64,000 nt of DNA from Cannabis sativa (taxonomy: Eukaryota; Streptophyta; Magnoliopsida; Rosales; Cannabaceae), in assembly GCF_029168945.1 (NCBI RefSeq), contig NC_083604.1:38249686-38313685 (forward strand). Direction: 5' to 3'. Under the pieces are notes generated by a model. That model saw nothing but the letters and a program-made list of their open reading frames with translations, did not search any database and was not told the origin of the DNA. The first letter of the stretch is position 1, and each line of letters opens with the position of its first letter. Shown one piece after another: positions 11,742 to 23,193 of the stretch. The translations under genes and the position numbers were made by a program.

Positions 11742-13124
11742 ATGGACGCCAGGCAGACTACCAGGAGCCAAGGCAATTCAGTGGGGTCGAATCAAGGACA
11801 GGGAGCTCAGTTCCCCCCCCCCCCCCAGCTAGGGGCCGAGGTAGTGGTCCCCGGGGCAGGGCTTGTGGTCGGGGTGATGAGAACCCGCCACAGCCGCCTG
11901 TGCTCCCCACTCGATCGTGGAGCCCGGGGACTGGGAGGTTAGGTTTGCGGAAATGCAAGCCCGAATAGAAGAGCAAGACCTCGAGATTCAGAGGTTGAGA
12001 CAGCAGGGTGCTCCTGCAGTTCCTGTGCCAGTAGTTCCAGTGGCACCTGGCCCTGCTGCTCAGGCCAAATTAGTTGTGGCAGCCAACAGATTGGAACCTT
12101 TGTATGAACGGTTTCGGAAGCAAGCACCTCCGGTTTTCTTGGGAGGTCCAGACGTGATGAAGGCCGAGCAGTGGCTGACGGTGATCGCCAAAATTTTGAA
12201 CTTTATGGGTGTCATCGGTAATGACAGAGTGGTGTGTGCCACTTTCCAGTTCCAGGAGGATGCTCTGGTTTGGTGGGACATGGTGTCTGAGATTCATGAC
12301 GTCACCACCATGACCTGGGAAAGGTTTCAGGAACTCTTCAACGCCAAGTATTATAATGAGGCGGTTAGAAGCGCCAAGAGGAAAGAGTTCACTCACCTGA
12401 CCCAGCATGAGAACATGAGCGTAACCGAGTATACTACTCAGTTCGACCGGTTGGCGAGGTTAGCCTCGGGAATTGTGCCAACCGACTTCAGCAAGAAGGA
12501 GAAGTACCTAGATGGGTTAAATGCGAAGATTAAACACGATTTGATGATCACCACTGACGACAAGACCACCTATGCTGAGATGGTGGAAAAGGCACTGCGA
12601 GCTGAGGGCGCAGTTGGGTGTATGTCGGAGTCAGCTAGTACTCCGGCAGGTGGCGGGGCTCCTACCCCTCCTGCATCAGGTTTTAGCAGGGGGAGTAGTG
12701 GTTCGGCCATGGATCAGAGGAAGAGAGCATCCACTGCATCCGGTGGCTCGAGTCAGAACAAGAGGTTCCGGGGGAACCAGAATAGAGGTAGTCGTTCCAG
12801 TGGTACTGAGACCCGATTCTCCTATCCCGAGTGCCCTAGCTGCAAAAGGCACCATCGGGGTGAGTGCAAAGGTCAGGGATGCTTTCACTGTGGCATGCCC
12901 GGACACTTCAAGAGGGACTGTCCCCAGCTCCGCTCAGAGGCACCGAGAGCTCCGGTGATACCCACTCCAGCCAGGGTGTTCGCCATCACTCAGGCTGATG
13001 CAGATGCCAGCCCATCAGTTGTGACAGGTCCGCTTTCTGTTAATAACTCGCTTTACTCAGTGCTGTTTGATTATGGGGCTACACATTCTTCTGTGGCAGC
13101 CAAAGTCTTTAGTAAATTGGATAG
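11742..13124 (+). pseudogene. Element C gag and start of protease (interrupted by element B)
   Basis: A long frame is open from about 11917 to the B insertion at 13125. It shows the gag core (ALVWWDMVSEI, TWERFQELFNAKYY, EFTHLTQHENMSVTEY), a basic Ser/Arg-rich linker, and a CCHC knuckle CFHCGMPGHFKRDC at 12880-12921. The likely start is ATG 11742 (MDARQTTRSQGN), since 11917 is a GTG. From there two frame changes are needed: one near the run of 14 C at 11813-11826, then one near 11910. The protease site reads DYGA at 13069-13080 where DSGA or DTGA is usual, so protease activity is doubtful. The frame resumes in phase at 23194. Confidence 0.88.
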
Positions 13125-15049
13125 TGTTGGAAATTATTTTACCAAGATCTAGATTTACTAACAAGTATGTTGAATTAACAAACTAATATGAATTCTAAAA
13201 CAATGAAAATAAACACATATAAAGTTAGAAAACCTTACAGTGGGTGCAGCGGAATATTATGACTCCTTCCGTTCAGATCTCTAGCCCTTGATTCCTTTCT
13301 GTAGCAGAGCATCACCAAGATCTGAACCTGGATCTTCTTTTCTCCTTCTTTGATGCAGAAATTCCATAGTCTTCCATACTATGATTGAGATACCACTTGA
13401 TGTGTGTGGGCACTACTCATCTCACAAGGATTTCAAAATTTTCTCTCATTTTCTCTCTTGAATTTCGTGGCTTATAGCATTACTAAAGATGTGCAAGAGA
13501 AGAGAACAAGGGTTGCTTTATATAGAGAGAAGGGAGAGCACAACTTTCTAAATAAAACAGTTTCCTTAATTACTGTGTAATCAATTAACTGCCTTATTTA
13601 GTGTGATCAACCACTTTCCTATTTTTGCTAGGCTTTGATTAGCAATTACATGGCAATTAAAATTGAAAATAATAATTGGGAAACACACAAAGAGGTGTCG
13701 GCCATAGGGTGATATGGGCCTCACTTGGATTTTGCAGTTTCCTCAATTTTATTTCAATTTCTCCAAAAATGCCATTTTTCCAATTCTAATCATTTAAATG
13801 CCAAAACTAATTATTTAATAACTAAAATAGATTATTAAATAATATTGTCATTTAAAATAATTATTAATTAGACATACAAAGTCTCTTAATTAATAATTAA
13901 ACCTAGAATCCCTTTTCTTTACGATTTCATCCTTAAACTGTGAGAATTCATAAAGTAGACATAGTCTAACTTTTAGATTTATAATTGATTAATTAAAATC
14001 AATTAACTGAGTCTTACAAGCAGTATGGTCTAAACTAGTATGGGGACCATGGGTTTATATAACCGAGCTTCCAATAAGTCGAACCGAATTTACCAAGTAA
14101 ATTCCCTAACTTATTAATTCCTCGTTGAATCCACACTTAGAACTTGGAATTGCACTCTCAGTCATATAGAAACGCTCTATATGTTCCACGATATAGACAC
14201 GTCATTAGTTATCCATTGTTATAACCCTAATGTGATCAATGATCCTCTATATAGATGATTTACACTGTACAGGGATTAAATTACCGTAACACCCTACAAT
14301 GTATTTTATCCTTAAAACACTTAACCCTGTATAAATGATATTTCACTTAAGTGAAATGAGATCTCCACCATTTATCTTCGTTTGGTTAAGCTCGAAGGAA
14401 ATCATCATTTACGTCTATTTGCCAAATAGAAGCTATAGATTCCATATTTATGTTAGGGCTCCCACTCAATTGCACTATCGTGTTCCCAAAATGTATGTAT
14501 TTCCCTGACTCAAAAGAGGGCTTAACTAACAAATCAAAGAACACGAATAACACTCTTGAGACTGAGCCTAACCATATCAGGATTTCGATCATGTGATCTA
14601 GGATCAACAGGTGATATTGAAATTGAATAAATATTACGGTAAGTTTTAACATCTCTAATCAAAGTTCAATATCAGTCCCTTCCGATGTATACTCCATACA
14701 TCCGATACTGGTAAACTTTGCCAATGTCCTGGAAAGGACATAACACTTTTTCAAGGTGTAAGAATACCTATCGCTGATTATACCATGTCAGTCTAAATCC
14801 AGTGTTCTGACAAATCAGGGAATAAACTTTTGAACATATAATAAAGATTATATTCCACTGTGCTGACAACACTATAATCTTTAACCAACTCATATGTTCT
14901 GGACTTAAAAAGAATTCATACATTATATACACATATAATCATGAAATAAATCATGTGAACCATGCAACATAAAATGTTATTTCTGATCTTTATTAATAAG
15001 TTAATTTGATTATATGAAATGAGTTTTATTTAGGGCATAAAACCCAACA
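13125..15049 (-). repeat. Element B left LTR (3' LTR in element orientation)
   Basis: 1925 bp, TGTTGGAAATT...AAAACCCAACA as read on the plus strand. It matches 21264-23188 with few differences. An 88-codon minus frame at 14386-14652 reappears at 22525-22791 only as a result of LTR duplication. Confidence 0.96.
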
Positions 15050-15062
15050 AACTCCCACTTGC
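15050..15062 (-). promoter_or_regulatory. Polypurine tract of element B
   Basis: The minus strand reads GCAAGTGGGAGTT immediately upstream of the 3' LTR, as in element E. Confidence 0.82.
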
Positions 15063-15607
15063 ACTAATATAAAACAAAAAGTGCATTTCAAATAATCATT
15101 AACACCTTGATATACCAATCAAGTGTAATAGTAGTAAACTCCTCGTAATAGGATCTGACAGGTTGAATTAAACACAACCTCTTCTCCACCATTACTCTTC
15201 CTTAATCACAAAATCCTTGATAATGTGAAATTCCTCTCTATATGTCTACTTTCTTGGGATACTGGATTCTATACTTTTGGGCAACTACTCTTTGGTTATT
15301 CAGGAAGTAACCCTAGTACTTAAGGCAAGTTGGAACGATTGCCACAAATGTATAGAACTTTCCTTAGGCCGAATAAGTATCTTTCTGCAACTTTTAACAT
15401 TCGGTCTCTCCGGTAGACCAAGAGATTTTAGATAGGTTTTTACACTTCTCCAAAATCGCTACTCTACCCCCAAAGTAATCACCATCTCATCAGAGACTTT
15501 CTAGCACAAAGGCAAGTCTTGAAATCTGATGTGGTGTAGTCTAAGAGTTTTAAACAAACACCCTTATTGACTAACATATAGTTCCTCTTCTTAATCTTAA
15601 GATTTAC

Positions 15608-15720
15608 TTGATTGTCTTCCAATGTTCCTCTCCTGGATTAATCTGATACCTACTCATTACTCCCACTCAACAGCAGGTATCTGGTCTAAGGCATACTAAA
15701 GCATATCTGAGACCTCTCAC
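15608..15720 (-). pseudogene. Copia pol relic in element B
   Basis: The minus strand reads RGLRYALVCLRPDTCC, a stop, then VGVMSRYQINPGEEHWKTIK, nearly identical to the relic in A and with the same stop codon. It corresponds to the Copia RT to RNase H connection. The flanking frames are shifted and full of stops. Confidence 0.78.
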
Positions 15721-18700
15721 TGTTGATTTAAGAAATTCTTTCATGGCTTTATCTTCTCTGGAATAGTTGAGACTTTTCCTTAGATAAATAAAATCTATGT
15801 CTAAGAAGTTGTGAAGCTTCTATAGATTTCCATTGGAAAGAAAATGCATCAGCATCTCATGCTTGCATTAGAGTAAGTAATTACCAGGTATACCACAAGC
15901 CATAGGTTTAGATAAACTCATACCTATAATACTAGGAACAGGAATTTTTGTTAAGTCCATTGAATAGACTTATGAACGAAAATTTCCTTTCATGTCCTTG
16001 TAATAGAAAACTTTAGGTTACTCCATGTGAATGGATCAAACCATAGTTCTATTGGCTTTCTTCTTAGTTTCTTATCTTGACAATCCATTACTTGTTTAAA
16101 CTCACAATAGATTTTAATCACTAGTGTCTTCCAAGTTATAAGAAGGTGAGTTCCTAGAAACTCTCCCACTACAACAAGGTACCGTGAACTATGTCAAAGA
16201 AAACTAAATGGTATAGACCTCTTCAGTTGTGTTAAGACAACAGAGGCAGTGGGATCATCTTGTAAAATAAGATGATAGAACACTTTTGGAATCAAGAAAA
16301 AATATCTCCTTTATTTGCTACTTTATTTTCAGACTTAGTCATTTTCTTAGAAAAGCGATGTTGTTTAAACAAACACTTTCTTATCTAATGACTATGGGAT
16401 GCTCCACCGCTAATCACTTACAATAGCTAACAAACATGCAAACCAGGGTTAGCAGTTCTAGCTTTTGTTAAGATTTCGATTAGGTCATCCATGAATCTAG
16501 TAATGATTTACATTAAGTATACAACCATTGCATCATTCTGAAATTTTATTTCCATAGAAGGATTTAGGCAACGACTAGTAACTAATCATCAATATGCAAC
16601 TCGAATTTCTAGGGAGGTAAGTTTGGATATTATTCAAAATCAAATTAATGATCTTTGAACTGCATATCTACTAACTTTTTCTCCACCCCTATCAGTTCGC
16701 AAGATCTTTAACCACTTACCTTCACCATTGCTAGAAATTCATGAAATTTTTCAAACATTTCAAATTTCTTTTGCATAAGGTAAAATCTAGAGTGATCGTT
16801 TTAAGAATACAATGATAACTCATATCCACCCCTGAATGTACATCCATCTGCGAATGAGATGAAATTACTTTCAGTGGATATAGGCATATTAACTCTTTGC
16901 AGAGAATGATCTTGTCAAAACCACTATGAACAAGATACAAATGCCATAGATTAAAAATGTGGTTGTATCTTTTGATGACTTACTTTAGTTACATCAAAGA
17001 GTTCTTAGAATAGTGCAAGTGGATTCTGGTCACAGAATACTAAACTCATACAGTTTTAATCCATTGATAGAAAATGGTTATGAAACACTTGTGAAAGTGT
17101 AACTGTATAATTAGTAATTCTTTCTTGGACCACCACTACTAATCTAACTCTATGATTTGCCTATACAAGTAGGAGATATCTAAGATTGAGGATTTATATC
17201 ATTTAGGGATAGAATTCCGGGAATATAATCATATGTGTCATCTAATTTCTTAAGAGAAAATAAGACTTTATATGATTTATAGACCATTCATCCAATGATA
17301 TGTCATTAAGCTAATTCGAAATGAATAAGCTAAGAGGAATTAGGATAATTTCGTTTTAAATAAGAATCCAACGATGCTCCGATTAGCGAGAGTCAAAGTA
17401 ATCTTATTTATACAATCTTCTTGTTTCATATTGTAAAACACTAGTCTAAGGTGTCATCAATTGATGAACAGCTACATGTTGCATATACAATATTTATCTT
17501 TCGAGATCGAACACTATTATGTTAGTCTAATGGTGAAAATCCATTAGGGATTTATCTCATTAGAAAAACAAATCAAGTTAGACCAACAATGAAGATTCGA
17601 AATTAAACTACAATTTAATAACAGAAAATAGCATGGTTCAATACAAATTCATACACAATTCAGAAATTATGAAGCACATAGCAAGTAGGAATGACAAGTG
17701 AAAATACTAAAACATACAATCCTAAATAATTTCCAAGGTTTTCAACAAACTGATATCAGTGTCCCGTTTAGGCGAGAGTTAAAGCTATCATTCATTGAAT
17801 AGAGTTGTCAGCTCATCTAAATGTCAAACATTCTAGCAACCTTTTATTCGATCAAGATTTGAATCCGTGTTGTCCCGTTTAGGCGAGAGTCAAGGCTATT
17901 CTATCTTACGAGCTTCCACCATTGTTTCATATTCTTGCAAGTCTTATACAGTCGCCACCATTAGGGTGGTCATAAACTATATAAAAAACTTACAAGATTA
18001 CTTATCTTTCGAGATTAAACGGTGCTAACTTGCTAATGAACGTTCCTCCATTAGGGAGGATTACTCACTAAAACAATAGCTATGTAAAACCAACAATGGA
18101 GATCGAATATCCTTATAATAATAAAGCTCATTATTTAATGAAGGGTTGTATTTTCTTCTAATATTTATTTTAATCCATTTCTTTTAAATATATATTTATT
18201 TAATTAAAATTTCCAATTTAGAATGAAAAATTCCAAATATAAATTTTAATTTAATATTTATAAGTTATACTTAGATGGATATGAAAATAACGTGAATTAT
18301 TTCCATCTTAGTAATAATTTCCATAAATATTTAGAAAATTATTCAATTTAAGTTGTTTCAAAATTAATTTAAATTAATTTACAACTCAAATTTAATTTTC
18401 TATAAATATATATTGCATTTCGAAAATGCTTTAAAATAAAATAAAATAAATGCTGGAAAATTACTCTAATTTTATGTTGTCCCAAAATTAATTAAAAAAA
18501 TTAATTTTCAACAAATAATTTTCCTATTTAATTAAATATCTAAGAAAAATTTGAAATATTTAAGTATCATGATTAAAAAATCAATTTAAATATTAATTTT
18601 CTATTTAATTAAATACACTAGAAAAATACTTCAAGCAAAACAGATAATATCTATCTAGACTTTCATGGACTAATTAATCAAATTTCTAATTACAATATAT

Positions 18701-19376
18701 TTTAGTTCATTTATTTTAATTAACCATTAATTGAAAAAGTCATTGATTTAAGTTGGTCCAAAATTAAATAAATAATTTTCAATTTTAATCTATTTTTCAA
18801 ATAAAATTCAAAATTTCTGCATTAAAGAAATGCAATTTCAAAATTTTGGGAAATGATTAATAAAATAAAATAAAATATATTTTGAAAATTATTCAAACTT
18901 AAGTTATTCTGAAATAAGATTCCAAACTTAAAATAATTTTTAACTTTAATTATATAACATGAAAGTAACAATATTAAAGTATCATGATGAAAATCAACTT
19001 AGATATTGAAATTTTTAATTTAATTAAATGTATTAAATTCAAGAAACAAATAATTAAGTAAAGAGGAAACTTAATTATTAATTCTAGTTTAATACCAGGA
19101 AAATATTCTAAACTTAGATTGTACCAAAATTAATTATGAGACAATTAATTTCACAATCAATGATATTTTCCTATTTAATATTAGAAATAATAATTATTAC
19201 TAGAAATAACTAGCTAGAATATATCATTGACTAAGTGTTTTTCTAAAATTAACTTTAAAATATTACAATGAAAAATAAATTTCATATATTTTAAAAGTTA
19301 ATTATGTTGCTAATTCAATTTTAATTAGGTTAGACTAATATAATTAACCTAATACAATTATTTAAATAAGGCAAAT

Positions 19377-19468
19377 GGGCCTTCACAATTAGGGTAGTTC
19401 ATGTGAGGGGGAGCTGGGTTCAGTATGTCGTGCCCACTTCTATGGCTCCCAACTCTCACACAAGGCCC
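19377..19468 (-). promoter_or_regulatory. Conserved stem-loop in the leader of element B
   Basis: An outer inverted repeat GGGCCTT (19377-19383) / AAGGCCC (19462-19468) encloses an inner one TGTGAG (19402-19407) / CTCACA (19455-19460). The block is GC-rich in an AT-rich leader and is kept with both stems in A (29174-29266) and E (48745-48836). By position it could be an RNA packaging or dimerisation signal; that role is inference. Confidence 0.6.
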
Positions 19469-20846
19469 AAAAGAGAGGAATTTAACCTTAAAATAACCAA
19501 TTGTTATTCATTGAATAAGCCCAAATCTAATCAGGCCTAAATAAATTTCCTTATGTCAAAATTTATTTTAGCAACCTAGTCCATTTACTTAGTAAAAACT
19601 TAAATGGGCTTCCTATATGCATCTAAGCCCAAAAGCAAACATATAGGCTCACACAGGTCAAATGATTTGGATGGGCCCTATCATATTACTAGGTTTACAC
19701 AGATGAAAGAAGTACAAAATTTACCTGTTACAAATTATTTATAAGATCTATCGTCAATTGGACTATGATTAAAATCAGATCATTGGATCATGATCTGTCC
19801 ACAAGTTAATCATAGCAATTTAGATCAGATAAATAATAGGTTTGTTAAAAAAGTTTTGAATAAACAATATAAATAAACAAACATTGTCCATGTAAGAGAT
19901 GTGAATCAAGATATTAATATAATTAAATTATTATTCTTAAACTAACCAAATAAAGGAAACTAATTTTTTTTTAAAAATATCTAGGTTTATTTGAATCAAA
20001 ATTAAATTAAATATCTAATAAGATCAATGATTTGAAAGGAAAGAATCTTCAATATCACTTTCAGATCTTATAATTTAATAAAATAAACCAATTTTAAAAT
20101 AGATTTGGTTAGATAATTATTATTTTAGGAATAAAATAATAAATGAATAATAATTACCATAATTATATGTCAAAATATCTCAAATTAAGCAATATTCAAA
20201 TCTCTACAAAAATATCTATGTTATTTAAATATTTAAGATATGATTTATAAATTTCTAATAAGGAAAAAAATGATATATATAGAAAAAATATCATTTTTAA
20301 ACTTATAATTTATAAATAATTAAATATTTAACAAAATAACAAATTTTAGAATTTGAAAAACATTATGGTAAGTATATCTATAAAAATATCTATGTTAATT
20401 TCAAATTTATTAATTATTTAATTTGCCATATAAGATAATTTTAATATAATATTTTAAATAAAAAGATAAAGTTATCTTTTAATTTAAAATATCTTAAATA
20501 TCAAAATATCTAATCTTATAATTAAATAATAAATAAATATTAAAGAACTTAACAAATCTTTAAATCTGACCATAATAGGAAATATTTAAAAATTGGAAAC
20601 AATCCAAAATAGAAATATTTAAAATTGGAAAAAATTCCAAATTGAAAATATTTAAAATTGGAAACATTTCAATTTAGAAATATTTAAAATGGAAAAATGA
20701 ATTTTTGGGAAACAAACCCATGAAAAAATTGGATTTTTGGGAAAAAATCCCAAAAATCGCAATTTTTGGGTTTTCACTGCCAGTAGGCTGCAATTGCAGC
20801 CAAAATAGGCTGCATGTCACCGAAAACGCACGCGGAGCAGGGGATG

Positions 20847-20896
20847 ACGCCGAGAAAACTCGGCGTTTGTAGGGACTTCAACCGAGAAGCCTCGGT
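20847..20896 (-). repeat. Pair of GC-rich hairpins near the PBS of element B
   Basis: ACGCCGAG-AAAA-CTCGGCGT (20847-20866) and ACCGAG-AAGC-CTCGGT (20881-20896) are perfect stems with 4-base loops. They lie in a GC-rich patch (20780-20960) that is missing at the matching place in A (near 30530) and different in E. Confidence 0.7.
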
Positions 20897-21248
20897 CAGC
20901 TGCAGAGTGCACGCCCAGACTTACGCGCGCGGATGGAAAGGCTGATCCGAGGGTCTGGTGCACATGAGCACCACCCTTGACAGCCTTGAATCCCGATTTT
21001 CAAAAATTCATATCTTTCTCAATTTTTATCGGAATCGAGTTACGTAAAAAACAAAATTGCTTAATTTTTCACAAGGAATCCATATAAAATATTTTCAAAA
21101 AATGAAAAACTATTTTCCATGGAAAAATTTCGTACAACATCAACATTCATCACATCAGCACATAAACCAACATGAAACCATCCAAATCAACACAGAAACA
21201 TGCAATCATCGTTTTAATTCATATTACATGAAAGTAAATCATTACCAT

Positions 21249-21262
21249 GGCTCTGGTGCCAG
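21249..21262 (-). promoter_or_regulatory. Primer-binding-site-like sequence of element B
   Basis: The minus strand reads CTGGCACCAGAGCC right after the 5' LTR. It resembles the initiator Met tRNA site TGGTATCAGAGCC with two changes in the middle; A has the same core. Confidence 0.72.
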
Positions 21263-21263
21263 T

Positions 21264-23188
21264 TGTTGGAAATTATTTTACCAGGATCTAGATTTACTAA
21301 CAAGTATGTTGAATTAACAACCTAATATGAATTCTAAAACAATGAAAATAAACACATATAAAGTTAGAAAACGTTACAGTGGGTGCAGCGGAATATTATG
21401 ACTCCTTCTGTTCAGATCTCTAGCCCTTGATTCCTTTCTGTAGCAGAGCATCACCAAGATCTGAACCTGGATCTTCTTTTCTCCTTTTTTGATGCAGAAA
21501 TTCCATAGTCTTCCATACTATGATTGAGATACCACTTGATGTGTGTGGGCACTACTCATCTCACAAGGATTTCGAAATTTTCTCTCATTTTCTCTCTTGA
21601 ATTTCGTGGCTTATAGCACTACTAAAGATGTGCAAGAGAAGAGAACAAGGGTTTCTTTATATAGGGAGAAGGGAGAGTACAACTTTCCAAATAAAACAGT
21701 TTCCTTAATTACTGTGTAATCAATTAACAGTCTTATTTAGTGTGATCAACCACTTTCCTATTTTTGCTAGGCTTTGATTAGCAATTACATGGCATTTAAA
21801 ATTGAAAATAATTATTGGGAAACACACAAAGAGGTGCCGGCCATAGGGTGATATGGGCCTCACTTGGATTTTGCAGTTTCCTCAATTTTATTTCAATTTC
21901 TCCAAAAATGCCATTTTTCCAATTCTAATCATTTAAATGCCAAAACTAATTATTTAATAACTAAAATAGATTATTAAATAATATTGTCATTTAAAATAAT
22001 TATTAATTAGACATACAAAGTCCCTTAATTAATAATTAAACCTAGAAACCCTTTTCTTTACGATTTCATCCTTAAACTGTGAGAATTCATAAAGTAGACA
22101 TAGTCTAACTTTTAGAATTATAATTGATTAATTAAAATCAATTAACTGAGTCTTACAAGCAGTATGGTCTCAACTAGTATGGGGACCATGGGTCTATATA
22201 ACCGAGCTTCCAATAAGTCGAACCGAATTTACCAAGTAAATTCCCTAACTTATTAATTCCTCATTGAATCCACACTTAGAACTTGGAATTGCACTCTCAG
22301 TCATATAGAAACGCTCTATATGTTCCACGATATAGACACGTCATTAGTTATCCATTGTTATAACCCTAATGTGATCAATGATCCTCCATATAGATGATTT
22401 ACACTGTACAGGGATTAAATTACCGTAACACCCTACAATGTATTTTATCCTTAAAACACTTAACCCTGTATAAATGATATTTCACCTAAGTGAAATGAGA
22501 TCTCCACCATTTATCTTCGTTTGGTTAAGCTCGAAGGAAATCATCCTTTACTTCTATTTGCCAAATAGAAGCTATAGATTCCATATTTATGTTAGCGCTC
22601 CCACTCAATTGCACTATCGTGTTCCCAAAATGTATGTATTTCCCTGACTCAAAAGAGGGCTTAACTAACAAATCAAAGAACACGAATAACACTCTTGAGA
22701 CTGAGCCTAACCATATCAGGATTTCGATCATGTGATCTAGGATCAACAGGTGATATTGAAATTGAATAAATATTACGGTAAGTTTTAACATCTCTAATCA
22801 AAGTTCAATATCGGTCCCTTCCAATGTATACTCCATACATCCGATACTGGTAAAATTTGCCAATGTCCTGGAAAGGACATAACACTTTTCCAAGGTGTAA
22901 GAATACCTATCGCTGATTATACCATGTCAGTCTAAATCCAGTGTTCTGACAAATCAGGGAATAAACTTTTGAACATATAATAAAGATTATATTCCACTGT
23001 GCTAACAACACTATAATCTTTAACCAACTCATATGTTCTGGACTTAAAAAGAATTCATACATTATATACACATATAATCATGAAATAAATCATGTGAACC
23101 ATGCAACATAAAATGTTATTTCTGATCTTTATTAATAAGTTAATTTGATTATATGAAATGAGTTTTATTTAGGGCATAAAACCCAACA
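21264..23188 (-). repeat. Element B right LTR (5' LTR in element orientation)
   Basis: 1925 bp, partner of 13125-15049. A TATA-like box TATATAAA is on the minus strand at 21656-21663, about 1.5 kb into the LTR. The TSD GATAG follows at 23189. Confidence 0.96.
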
Positions 23189-23193
23189 GATAG

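Larger units (their letters stand above)
15063..21248 (-). other. Element B interior: no gag, decayed pol, long AT-rich leader
   Basis: No ORF of note over 6.2 kb. In element order (right to left): PBS, a GC-rich block with two small hairpins (20780-20960), an AT-rich leader, a conserved stem-loop (19377-19468), paired motifs GTCCCGTTTAGGCGAGAGT at 17761 and 17872, then pol relics ending at the PPT. The place where element E carries gag (45799-46659) has no gag here. Confidence 0.8.
13125..23188 (-). mobile_element. Element B: non-autonomous Copia-derived element inside element C
   Basis: Complete: two LTRs of 1925 bp each (13125-15049 and 21264-23188), TSD GATAG at 13120-13124 and 23189-23193, PPT at 15050-15062, PBS-like site next to the right LTR. 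Removing B and one TSD rejoins C gag-pol in frame. The interior (6.2 kb) has no gag and only a short pol relic. The two LTRs are nearly identical by eye, so this is one of the younger insertions. Its family is that of A, E, G1, G2 and H. Confidence 0.96.

Noticed and set aside
12572..12958. A 128-codon frame in the second reading frame of C gag, and long minus-strand frames at 12070-12408
   Set aside because: They overlap the gag domain and CCHC knuckle, which are clearly in the other frame; composition bias explains the open shadow frames.
14386..14652. An 88-codon minus-strand frame repeated at 22525-22791 with few changes
   Set aside because: Both copies lie at the same place in the two LTRs of element B, so the similarity is due to LTR duplication. 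The frame is not kept in the A or E LTRs.
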